From Caenorhabditis elegans (taxonomy: Eukaryota; Nematoda; Chromadorea; Rhabditida; Rhabditidae): a stretch of 64,000 nt of DNA. Positions 32,086 to 42,700 of this stretch are shown in pieces; position 1 is the first letter of the stretch, and every line of letters begins with the position of its first letter. The position numbers were made by a program, and so were the translations under genes. The stretch spans positions 2,790,001-2,854,000 of the forward strand of contig NC_003279.8 of assembly GCF_000002985.6 (NCBI RefSeq), in the 5' to 3' direction. Below the pieces are notes generated by a model. The model was not told the origin of the DNA. It worked only from the letters and a program-made list of their open reading frames with translations, and ran no database searches.

Positions 32086-33467
32086 GTTGTGTTGTGAAAT
32101 CGGTATGAACTGTTCAACTTGAAATTGAGAACTTAATTTTTTTCAAAATTTTTGGAAACATTTTTTTTCTATTTATTTCTAGTTCTCCACGTCTTTCCAC
32201 AATTTTTTCTACAAGTGTAACGCTTCACGATTTAATTTTAAAAAAGATTTTATTACCTCGAGGTAACGGAGGAGAAAAATGAGCAAAATGAAACATAATC
32301 AGATGAGATGAGGAAAAAAAAATAGAAAAATGATGATGATGATGAAATTGTACATAATATAATTCATAATTCACAAGTAAAAAAAATTCAAAAAATATCC
32401 AGCAAAAATTCTTTGGTCCTAGTGGCGAGTTTAAGTGAAAAAAAAACAGAATTTAAATGCTTTCAACGTTTCTTTTTTGGAGGAGGAGGAGAAGGAGTGA
32501 GGTGGACCCGCGAAATTTGAAGAAAAAATGTTGAAAATGAGAAAAAAAAATAATTTACGAAAAGACGAAAAATGAATCCTAAAATGAGTACGACGAAGAT
32601 CAATGATGTGAGAGAGAGGGCTGAGAGATGATTAAAAATTTGTGATGAAAGCTTGATTGGGGGGCGGGGGATTGAAATAGCACTCGGAGGGGGCACGATG
32701 GTGGTGGGGAAGGGGGTATACGGTAGATGGTTTCCGACGGGAATTTCAAGAAAATCAACTTTTTCAGGAAGATCCGTGAAAAGCAAGCACGCCGCATCGA
32801 AAAAGGGGCGGGGCGTAATTTTGCACGGTTTTTTGCGGATTTTTTTTCTAGCCAAAAGGTAAAATCGAAAGTTTATCAATTAAAAAAAAGAAGAAAAACC
32901 GCGCGGCAGGGTTGCAAAATTAGGCTCCGCCCCTATTTCTGTGCGGCACTGCTTTTTGTTTTGCAAAATTCACGTTTTAACAGTGTTATATACTGCCATA
33001 TAGGCACTGCTGAATCGTGAATTTTGCCAAAAAAAAAAATCAGTGCCACACAGAAATAGAGGCGGGGCGTAATTTTGCAACCCTGCGGCACAGTTTTTTC
33101 TCTTTTTTTTTTAAATTTTTTTTCTAAATAAAGCTACAATTTTATTCTTTTTTTTTGAGCGGAAATGTTATCCAATTCAACAAATCGAAAAAAAATCGAA
33201 GAAAAAAAAAAGAAAAAACCGCGCCGCATGGTTGCAAAATTAGGCTCCGCCCTAATTCTGTGCGGCACTGCTTTTTTTTTTTGCAAAATTCACGTTTCAA
33301 CAGGCATGTTGTATTGTGAAATTTTCAAAAATCAACAAAGCATAGAAATAGGCGGGGCGTAATTTTGCAACGCTGCGGCACGGTTTTTTCATCTTTTTTA
33401 AAATTTTTTCCTCGAGAAAAAGTTGATTTTCCTCAAATTTTCCGAAACTAAATGCCGGAGAAGATTC
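32086..33467. other. Spacer holding the pop-1 3' UTR and inverted repeats
   Basis: No supported exon. A minus-strand open frame at 32463-32879 has no splice or homology support. 32904-33091 and 33218-33383 are inverted-repeat elements. The pop-1 3' UTR must lie in the right part. Confidence 0.6.
32904..33091. repeat. Inverted-repeat element (GGTTGCAAAATTAGGCTCCG family)
   Basis: The left arm runs GCGGCAGGGTTGCAAAATTA through GGCACTGC. The right arm is its complement, ending AATTTTGCAACCCTGCGGC. A second, more diverged copy is at 33218-33383. Related half-sites (GTGCGGCACGGTT...GGGCGGAG) occur at 39595-39835 and 62810-62970. Confidence 0.85.
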
Positions 33468-36400
33468 TTAAATAGTACACATCGATTCCTGCATAAGCAT
33501 ATCATGTGTCTGCTGCATAACCGTCGGATCAATCTGCTCGTCTTCCTCCTCCTCAACATCAGATTCCGAATCCGACGCGTTCGCATCCAGCGGACTCCTG
33601 CCTGCCGACGAGGACGCCAGTGGTGATGGAACGTGCGTCGATGCTCCCGTCGTCGATCCTAGACGCATTTGCATCAACATCGTATGCATCATTGCTGCTT
33701 GCTGCTGCTGTGTGGTCAGTGCAATTCCAGCGTTTGCCTTTGGTGATGGGCTCTCCGAGCTACTGCTATACGCACCACTTGTACCTCGTCCATCCTGACT
33801 GTCAGTTATATCGGAACCGCCCGAACGATCAGTTGCGTACTCGCACTTCTTCTTCCGCTTGCAGAATTTACACCACATTTCTGTGTTGTTAACTCCGAAT
33901 CTGGCTCGGCACTTCTTCTGATCGTTGTTCTCCGATGCTGGAAAAAAAATTTTTAATTTATTTTAAAGCTGGTAAATTCTGAGCATGCGTATTGTACAAC
34001 ATATTTGACGCGAAAAATATAAAAATATCTCGTAACGAAAACTACAGTAATTATTAAAATGACTACCGTAGCGCTGTTAATTTTTCCTTCCGCTACAGTA
34101 GACATTTATGGGGTTATTCATGTGATGTAGAAAAATGAAAAAAACGCATCCAATTTTTTTGCATTTGTGGAAATTTTAGAACATTTTTATGCATTTTTCG
34201 ACATTTTTTGGAATTTTTCGACATTTTTTGGAATTTTTCGGAATTTTTCTACATTTTTGTGCATTTTTTTTTTACATTTTTTACACATTTTTAGACATTT
34301 TTCGAAATTTTTTGACATTTTTCTGCATTTTTCGACAGTTCACTTCACAAGCTGAAGGCGAAAAAAATGCCAAAAAAAATGCCAAAAAATGCAAAAAAAT
34401 GATTGCATTTTTGTGCATTTTTTCTCATTTTTCAACATTTTTTGTGCATTTTTCTGCATTTTTCGATTTTTTTTTTGCAGTTTTCGACATTGGCTGACAG
34501 CTCACTTAGCAAGCGGAAGGCGAAAAAAATGCCAGAAAAATGTCAAAAAAATGCAAAAAATGATTGCATTTTCCCTTTTTTTTCAAAATTTCCTGCAAAA
34601 TTGGAGGTTTTAGCTAAAATTTTTGAACCGGAAATTTACCGAAAATTTCAGAATAGCGAAATTCGCTTTTTTTGGGATATTTTTTGAGGCCTAAACCTCA
34701 AATTTTCTGAAAAAAAAAATTTCATTGCGGTTCAAAATTTCCAACAAAAATGGCATAATGTTAGCGGAAATCTCAATTCTTGGCAGTTTTCCCAGGAAAG
34801 TTAGGCAATTTTTTTTTTTTGAAAAATTCTCAAAATTTTGATCCTAAACCGTAAAATTTCCGAAAAAAAAACTCACGAATACTCTTATCCCTTCGTTTCT
34901 TCGTCTTTTTCTTATTAACCGCATAATTTTCCCGCGCCGACCACTCCGGATACCGTTCCTTGTGTGTTTCCTTATCCTTCTTTGCCATTTCAAAATATTT
35001 CGCCTGTTCTTCCTTCGACAAATCATGCCACCTCTTTCCAAGCTCTTTATTCAACTCTGCACTCTGTTTCTCATTATTTCCAATCTCTTCCAGCAGTGCT
35101 TTTCGATTTTCCTTCATAAACCACATGAACGCGTTTAATGGCTTCTTCACATGATCATCCTTCTTCGCTTTTCCACCTCCTTGAGCCCTTCGATCGACAT
35201 TCTGTGGAGCCATTGATGATGGATGCATGTATGGTGGCATTCCCATCTGATTCATTGGATGACCGGCTCGCATGTTCAGTGGAGCCATATTCTCAAAGTG
35301 TTGTTTGGCGGCTGCCGCAGCGATTGCTGCTCCATAGACAGGACTTGGCGGGAACATTGGAAATGTGGGGCTCATTGCTCCCATTGGAAACATCAGGCTT
35401 GGTGATCGTAGTGCTGCTGCGTATGGATTCTGAAAAAAAAATCGATTTCAATTTTTTCAAAAAACTAAAAATCGAAAATTTTTTGTTTTTCAATTTTCCG
35501 ATATTTCGAACATTTTTTTTCGATTTCTCAAAAATTAGTTTATCAATTTAAATATTTTTTCTCATCAATTTAAACAAAAGTAGATCGATTTTAAATTTAA
35601 AAAAAGCTATTTTTAAAAATTCTAAAATGTTCGTTTTAACGACACCCTTCATACGGGTGTCGGTTTTCCCATTTTTCAAAAAAAAAATCGAAAACATTTT
35701 TTTCTTTTTTTAAAATCAAATTTTCCAGAAAACATTTCTAAAAAAAGTGCAAAAAAGCAAATTTCCCACTAATTTTTAACCCAAAAAAATTTTTGTAGCA
35801 CTCTCTCTAACTCCCTGAGCGGCTGGCCCCACCTGTCCTACAGTACCCCCGAGAAGTTTCTTCTCGGAAACTGTTGTACTGCTCTGCTCAATATCCTCCA
35901 ATCGGCGGCCGCTCGTTAACAATATTTGTTTTGCAAGTCTCGTTCGCAGCTCATTAGAGTATCTGTGTTATCACTAGTTGCTCACAGAGCACAAAACAGT
36001 CACTTGAGATGTGGAGGGGCTTAAGTCGAAATGGAATAGATACGGATCAGATTTTCCGATTGTTGCCTCAAAGTTTTTTTTCAAATTTATTTATATATAA
36101 ATATTTGTACTCTCTGAGAGCAACTTTACATTCAATTGAAAGTTTCAAAAACTCGAATTATTCGAAAATACCTAAAAGTAAAACGGTAATTGGTCTCAAA
36201 GCGACCGACTTTTTGAATCTCAAAAGACCGTGTGCCCTTAAGGAGTACTGTAGTTTTCAAGATTTGCCGCACAGCTCTGAAAGGTACGGTAGTCATTCAG
36301 TTTCCACGAAATCTACTAAAGAGTTCGAATTCGTCAGTGAAAACTCAAATGTTTGAGTAGATTGGTGTATTTAGTCACTTGTCTACAGTACCCCTAACGA

Positions 36401-39400
36401 GAAGGAGTTGAAAAAAATGTAGAGGGGATAAAATATGGCAATTTTCGCGCCAAAACTACAGTACCCGATCTCGAAGCGAAGTTAAATTCAAACAAACTTG
36501 CGCGCCTTTAAGAAGTACTGTAGTTCCTTTAGTTTTTGCTACAAAAACCGAATGGAAAATCGTTCCTAATTTTTCAGAAAACCTTGGCTCAACCTGTGCA
36601 TGTGGTGTCAGGCTGCCCCTTCACGGTTTGATCTACAAAAAATGCGGGAATTTTTCACCCAAAAATATGTGACGTCAACAGGTTCTTAACCATGCGAAAT
36701 CAGTTGAGAGCTCTGCGTCTCTTCTCCCGCCTATTTTGTAGATCTACGTAGATCAAGTCGAAATGAGACACTTTGACACCACGTGTCTGTGTACAGTACC
36801 CCGAGAAGATAGGCCTAGTAGGTAGGTACGGTAATCATTCAGATCCCCGCTAGCTCTCAACAAATTCAAAAAACAAGTGTCAATTCTCTACAGGAAGTGG
36901 CACCAATCATGTTCCGGAAGCAATTAGAGCTCTCTCACACTTGTTCTGGTGTGGGGTCATCATCATTTTGTAATGAATGAATACGAACACACACACACCT
37001 TTTGAACCTATTGTTTTCCGCGTCTTTTTGTCTGTAGAAAAAAGGTGTCCAAACATGTGTGTGTGGGGGGGGGGGGGGCCCAGAGGTGTCTAATTGTCTA
37101 TTGTATCCGTGTCTCGGGTACCAGCAACCATAATTACCACCACCATCGAGACCCCCCAAAGTGACGCAAAAGGAAATAATTTCGGCTCTTGACATGATGT
37201 TCAACAATTCAAAAGAAATTTTTGGTGTTTTTTCGCCAATAGTTTTTCGAGAAAAACAAATTGCCAAAAAACACGCAATTTTTTGGGAGTTAATGAGGCT
37301 TCTCCAACAAAAAAGAAGAAAAAACTGTTTTCGAGGAAATGCAACGAGTTTTTGGATTCAGAAGATAATAGATTCAGTTTTTCGGTGAAAATTTTGTAGA
37401 ATTTCTCACGAATTTTTGGCTTCCCTCATAAAATGAAATGGAAGAGTTTTTGCCGAACTAGGTCATTTTGGCTCAGTAGATTTACGGCGCGTTGCGTGTC
37501 GCGTCGCGGCTCGATTTTAGTTGTAAAACTAAATGCACTTGTCCGTGTGGAGTACACGACTATCCCAGTCCGGCGGGCGATTGTCAATGGAGCGCGAAAA
37601 ATTCAATGAGGAAGGCCAGAACCCCATGGCGGAAAGCCAAGAATTTTTGGATTTGGAAGACAATAAATTCAGTTTTTTAGTGGAAATTTTGTATTATTTC
37701 TGCTTTTTGGGGAAGAAAATTGTAGGAAGAATAAAAAATTAATACGGTTTTTTTTCTACAAAAATGGAGAAAAGCCCTAAAAATTCTTGAAATTGGGTAA
37801 AAATTTGAATTTTTTTTTTTTGGAATTTCTGCTTTTTTGGGGAAGAAATTGTTGGAAAAATGATTTTTAATAGGATTTTAAAGCAATTTTTTGCAAATTT
37901 CGACGATTTTTGATTCAAATTGAAGAATAAGCTCAAAAATACACAATTTTCCATATTTTTCAATAAAGCTTTCGATTTTAGGGTGTTTTTTCGCTTTTTT
38001 TAAATAATTTTTGGTGTAAATTCTTAAATTCCAAAAATATAGAGGCTCTCGAACCCTTTAAAAATTCAAAATACATAATTTTTCCCATTTCTTAGGCAAT
38101 TTCTGGGCAAAATATTGAAATTGCAACTTTTAAAAGTATTTCTAATGCCTAGACTACATAATTTTTCTAATAAAATAGGGGGAATTGTCATAAAAAGGAT
38201 TTTAAAGCGATTTTTCGTCGATTTTTGGGGGAAATCTTGAAATTTCAACTTTATAAGGTATTTATAACATATTCGAGGCCTAATATTCACCTTTGTTTTC
38301 AGATTTTTCAGTGAAAACTTCCAATTAAAGCCGATTTTTTGCCAATTTCGGTAATTTTTCGTTCAGAAGTATTTAACTTGTTAACTCTAAAATACAATTT
38401 TAAGTCGATTTTTGTCGATTTTCGCCAATTTTTATGTGTTTTAATTCAAATTTTTTCAATTTTCCAAGTAAAAAATCACCATAAATAGAGGCATAAACAT
38501 GGGTAAAGCAGCTGCCGAGTATCCAGGACTGAAGTGTGACATTAAACCGGGAAACGATGGTGACATTGGTTCGACTTTTGGAAATGCACTTTTTAACACT
38601 GAAAATTTGATAATTATTCGGTTAGAATGGTTAAAAAAGAGCCAAATTTTTGATTTTCAACCGATTTTTTGGCAAATTTCACAATTTTTAGTCAAAATTC
38701 TTTAAAATCCAATTTTATAGGGTTAAAGATTTCATTTTTCCAGATTTTTTCATGAAAACTCCGATTTTAAAGAGATTTTTCGGTAATTTTCACAATTTTT
38801 AGTTAAAATTCTTCAAAACTCAATTTTATAGGGTTAATTATCTCATTTTTCCTTCAAAATTTCGATTTTTGAAAGCGATTTTTCGCAAATTTTCACAATT
38901 TTCAGTTAAAAATATTTTAAAATTCAACTTTTATAGTGATATCCGAGTTCAAAACCTCTCATTTTTTAGATTTTTCAATTGAAAATTCGATTTTAAAGCG
39001 ATTTTTCGTAAAATTTTAAAAGGAATTTCTAGCACCTCTAAAGGCCTGAAATACATAATTTTTTAGATTTTTCCATTCACAGATCTCAAAAAAGGTCAAT
39101 TTTTGGCGCCAAGTTCAAATTTCTCAGATCAATTTTGAATATTATCCAATTCTTAATCCTTTCGCACCCCTATACAGTCTATTGAGCACACACAGACGGA
39201 CCAACTTGTTCAAGTACTCACGACGGATTAGCACACAAGATAACGGACCGAGATAGTATGGGATTCGGAGAGACGCAGATGGTGTTCGAACACCGTTGCG
39301 TAACATCCTTTTACGTCATTATGTCATTGCGTAAGGCCCGGGACCATCAGGTCAATTCTTAGGGGTGTTTTGAAATTAGCATGGATTTTTTTAATAGAAA

Positions 39401-40293
39401 ATAGTGAAAACCGGAAAAAAAATTGGTTAAAAATGAGTAAATTTCATTTATAAAGTGTTAGAAATACTTTAAAATATAAAAAATGGCGAAAAATCGCTTT
39501 AAAATTGGTTGAAATTCAAAATAACACTGAAAATACTCAAATTTGTCAAAAAAAAATATTTTAGCGATTTTTAATTAATTTAAATTCCCGCGCTTTTGTC
39601 TCGATTTTGAACTCCGCCCATAAAACCGTGCCGCACTTTTGCACTTTTTAATTTCAACGTAAAGTCCAATTTTTGGGTTGTTTTTCTAGCTTTTAATGAA
39701 TTTTTCGGCGATTTTTAAAACCTTTTTCTCCATTTAAAAACTGAAAAAAAACCCCCAAAATATGGATTTACGCTGAATTTGAAAAAAAAACAAAGTGCGG
39801 CACGGTTCTATGGGCGGAGTTTAGACAAAAAATGCGGGAATTTAAATAAGGTTTTTTTTTCAAATTTAATGATTTTTTTCTCTTTTTTTGGGATCAGTCT
39901 TAGCATTTAAAGTTTTTATTTAAATTATTTAAATTTAAATTTATATGTATTTTTTTAATATTTAATGTCCCTTTTTCCTGCAGAAATTTAGAAATTTAGA
40001 AGAATTTTCAAATATTTTTTTTGTGTAATAAAGTCGAAAGGCAATTGAGGTGGTCCATAAAATTTTGTGTGATAGCTGGCCACCTTCCCCTTTCGATCAA
40101 ATTTATTGGAAAACTCACCATCAATCGATGGATTTCGACCGGCACCGTCTAATTCTGCTTCCATTACAGCTTCTTTTTTATCATCGGCTAACTGTTGTTC
40201 TGACGTTTCACCACTAATCATTGGATCATCGTCAGCATCCTCATCCCGACGGAACACCTTCACCTCATCGCCGAGCTCTTCGTCGGCCATCAT
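33468..40293 (-). CDS. pop-1: POP-1, TCF/LEF HMG-box transcription factor
   Basis: Four exons on the minus strand: 40119-40293, 38480-38598, 34877-35429 and 33468-33937, giving 438 residues, the length I recall for POP-1. The acidic N-terminus (M-A-D-E-E-L-G-D-E-V-K-V-F) is the beta-catenin-binding region of TCF proteins. Residues about 192-260 are the HMG box (V-K-K-P-L-N-A-F-M-W-F-M through K-E-R-Y-P-E-W), followed by a basic tail K-K-K-T-K-K-R-R. Residues about 283-310 form a C-clamp (K-K-C-R-A-R-F-G and W-C-K-F-C-K-R-K-K-K-C), which reads helper sites in DNA. POP-1 is the nuclear effector of Wnt/beta-catenin asymmetry. A TTTCCAG acceptor 20 nt before the ATG marks a likely trans-splice site. 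The first two introns are 1.5 and 3 kb and carry repeats. Confidence 0.97.
33985..34110 (+). repeat. Half copy of the GCGTATTG palindromic element
   Basis: In pop-1 intron 3, ATGCGTATTGTACAACATAT and ATCTCGTAACGAAAACTACAGT match one arm of the complete element at 42455-42700. Confidence 0.7.
34160..34580 (+). repeat. CATTTTTCGACATTTTT low-complexity array
   Basis: T-rich tandem units (CATTTTTNGACATTTTTTGGAA) in pop-1 intron 3. The array contains two copies, about 161 bp apart (34334 and 34496), of a segment beginning GACAGYTCACTT and rich in AAAAAAATGCC. These units create long open frames encoding Phe-rich peptides, which are spurious. Confidence 0.8.
36602..36785. mobile_element. GATCTAC inverted-repeat element, copy A
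   Basis: In pop-1 intron 2. The left end reads GTGGTGTCAGG...GGTTTGATCTAC and the right end GTAGATC...CTTTGACACCAC, with AAAATGCGGGAA and TCTCCCGCC inside the arms. The interior contains GTGACGTCA and CTCTGCGTCTCTTCTC. No coding capacity, MITE-like. Confidence 0.7.
37065..37078 (+). repeat. 14-G tract
   Basis: An uninterrupted G run at the end of a GTGTGTGTG stretch in pop-1 intron 2. Confidence 0.95.
37475..37640 (+). repeat. GC-rich dispersed repeat copy
   Basis: The sequence TGCGTGTCGCGTCGCGGCTC, then TTTTAGTTGTAAAACTAAAT, then GTCCGTGTGGAGTACACGAC is strikingly GC-rich and unlike the surrounding intron. I recall it as a very common C. elegans interspersed element, class not certain. Flanking it, 37345-37400 and 37641-37695 are diverged direct repeats ('ttcagttttt' context). 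Confidence 0.6.
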
Positions 40294-40559
40294 TTTTGTG
40301 TATTTTTATATCTGGAAATTTAGAGCATTTTTTAACGATTTTAATGGGAAATTGACGGAAAAATGGAGGGAAAAGAAGCACGGAACCATTTAAAACAAGA
40401 AAAAAGGGGGACTAGGTCCGCGGAAGTTAGGCCATGGAGAGGGGAAAGACGCGGGAAATTTGAATTCGATAGGATTTTGGGGAGAAAGTGGAGGTTTAGA
40501 CTTCTAAAATTGGAAAATGTTGAATTTTTATTGAATTAGAGATAAATTTTGACGACAAA

Positions 40560-41150
40560 ATCGAAATTTTAGATGAAAAACTCAAGAAAAATCAGCAAAA
40601 ACGGTGAAATTTGTTTTAATTTTAATTTAAAAAATACTTTTGTCCACCGTAACTTTTAAAGGCGCATGCCGCTTATTTTGGTGTGGGTCTCGACACGAAT
40701 TTCGAACAAAATTACTTTTCTTTGCTTAAAAATGTCGAATTTGAGCTGTTTCGTTGAAAAAATAATTTGAAACGAGGAAATTTCGATGTGAAATATCTAG
40801 AAATTGATCGAAAACTTCGAAATTTGTTCAAAATTAAATTTTCAAGTATTTTTGTCTACCGTAACCTTTAAAGGCGCGTGCCATGTATTTCAATGTGGGT
40901 ACCACCGCGAATAACAATATTTTTCGGCTTATTAATTTGTAATTTGAGTTTTTAAAAATAAAATCATAAATTTTAAACAAGGGAATTCCGAACAAAAAGG
41001 AGAAAATCATCAAAAATCTTTAAATTTGTTTAAAATTCGCATTTTTCGACATTTTTGTAAATATACCGTAGTCTTTAAAGGCGCATGCCATGTTTTTTGG
41101 CATGGGTGACACCACGATCAGACTTTAAATACCTTAAAATTACCTATTTT
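40560..41150 (+). repeat. Three degenerate tandem units of about 205 bp
   Basis: Each unit carries TACCGTAACTTTTAAAGGCG or a close variant (40647, 40858, 41065), then GCATGCC and GTGGGTCTCGACACGA-like sequence. AAAATC and AAATTTGTT stretches precede each one. The unit contains the dispersed TTTAAAGGCGC motif seen also at 28340-28560, 36140-36530 and 43622-43825. Confidence 0.65.
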
Positions 41151-41564
41151 TGACGTAGAAAATTACTTTTTTGCTTATAAATCCGAAACGCGGGAATTTT
41201 AAATTAAAGAGCAGGAATCGATACGGTGAACAAAACACATCTGTCATTGGCAACAGATGGCCTAGCCGAAAACTAGGCCGCTACTCGCTCTACAAAATTC
41301 AAAAAGAATGACGGGAAAAAAAAGCGAAAAATGTTCGAATGAAGAAGTTCCTCCAATTATAAAATGCAAATAAACGTAGAACCCAGCAGGAGGTAGGAGG
41401 GAGGATAGTGGAACGAGGAAAACGAGGCGAAAAGGATCCATAAAATTCAAATAAATGACGGACCGGGGGACGTGAGAAGAAGGGGGGAAGAAGACAAGAG
41501 GCGGTTGGTGGTGGTGTATGCGCGCGCTGTCGGTAGTGCACCATGGCCCCCCGCTACACCAATT

Positions 41565-41577
41565 TCTCTGCGTCTCT
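41565..41577 (+). promoter_or_regulatory. TCTCTGCGTCTCT motif
   Basis: A perfect CTGCGTCTC core in a GC-rich stretch 1.3 kb upstream of pop-1. I recall this motif as recurrent in C. elegans core promoters. The same core in reverse is at 39268-39279 in pop-1 intron 1. Function here is inference. Confidence 0.35.
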
Positions 41578-42454
41578 CGCTTTCATCGCTCATCAAGGGG
41601 CCGCCCATGCTAAATGGTGTGTGAGAAGGCCCTGTGTGTGTGCGCAGGTGGCCGACAATAATAGCTGTAGAAGAGGTTAAAAGAGAGCATGGAACTTGAA
41701 GAGAGTGGAGGTTGAGTGAGAAAAAATAAAAATCAGATTGTCCTGAAAAAAACCATTTAAAAATTGATAAGAAGTGATTTTTGTGGGCATCGGTAATCGG
41801 TAACCCGGGGCGTCAATATATATTTTTTATCGAAGTGTTCATTTTCTTCGTTGTAACTCACCGGGAAAACCGTGAGAATTGGCGGAGAGATAGAGACACA
41901 GCGTGTTTTCATCTTTTTTTCTTTTTTCTAATTCTCCTTTCACTGTGAATGTGACCCCAGTCAGATAAAAGAGAAAACGGAAGGAGACAAATGGCAAAGA
42001 CTATCCTAAATTAGAGGGAACACACCCTTTTTGGTAGCGAAATTGGTTGAAAATCAATAAAAATTAATAATTAATTCGAATTTTCCGAGAGGAGTACACG
42101 TTGCTTGAAGGGTACGGTATTTTTTTAAAATTTTTTAATAAATTTCTGAATAAAATCGATTTTTTTTTCGATTTCGAATAGTTCTTTGTGAAATTGAGTG
42201 AAAAATTGAAGAAAATCAAAATAAACTGCTGGGAAATCTCGAATTTTTCTAGATTTCCGTTTTTTCTGCGGAATTTTCCCAGAAATTAGAGAAAATTACC
42301 TGGACAAGTGTAAAAACGAGGATGTTGGGAAAACGGAGACTAAAATTGGAGAAAATGCAACGAAAAAGCTTGAAAAAAATAAATTTGGCTGTATTTCGGG
42401 AACACTGCGAAGCAAATTCAATTTTTTTATTACGGGATCACGAAAGTCTAATAA

Positions 42455-42700
42455 CGCGTATTTCGCAACATATTTAACGCGCAAAATATCTTGTAGCGAA
42501 AACTACAGTAATTCTTTGAATGACTATTGTAGGTCGATTTACGCGATCTCGATTTTTTTCCCATTTACTTTATTTAGTTTTTTGTCATTGCCGAATGATA
42601 AATAATTTCCGTTAATCGACCTACAGTAGTCATTTAAAGAATTACTGTAGTTTTCGCTACGAGATATTTTGCGCGTCAAATATGTTGCGCAATACGCATT
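42455..42700. mobile_element. Complete palindromic element with arms of about 100 bp
   Basis: The left arm runs CGCGTATTTCGCAACATATT ... TGTAGCGAAAACTACAGTAA ... GTAGGTCGATTTACG. The right arm is its complement, ending ATATGTTGCGCAATACGC. A short unpaired centre of about 60 bp holds no open frame. A half copy lies at 33985-34110. Confidence 0.85.

Noticed and set aside
32463-32879. 138-codon minus-strand open frame with hydrophobic segments
   Set aside because: It lies downstream of pop-1, overlaps repeat sequence, and has no splice or family support. More likely 3' UTR or spacer.
34167-34687. Phe-rich open frames in pop-1 intron 3
   Set aside because: Products of the CATTTTTCGACATTTTT low-complexity array.
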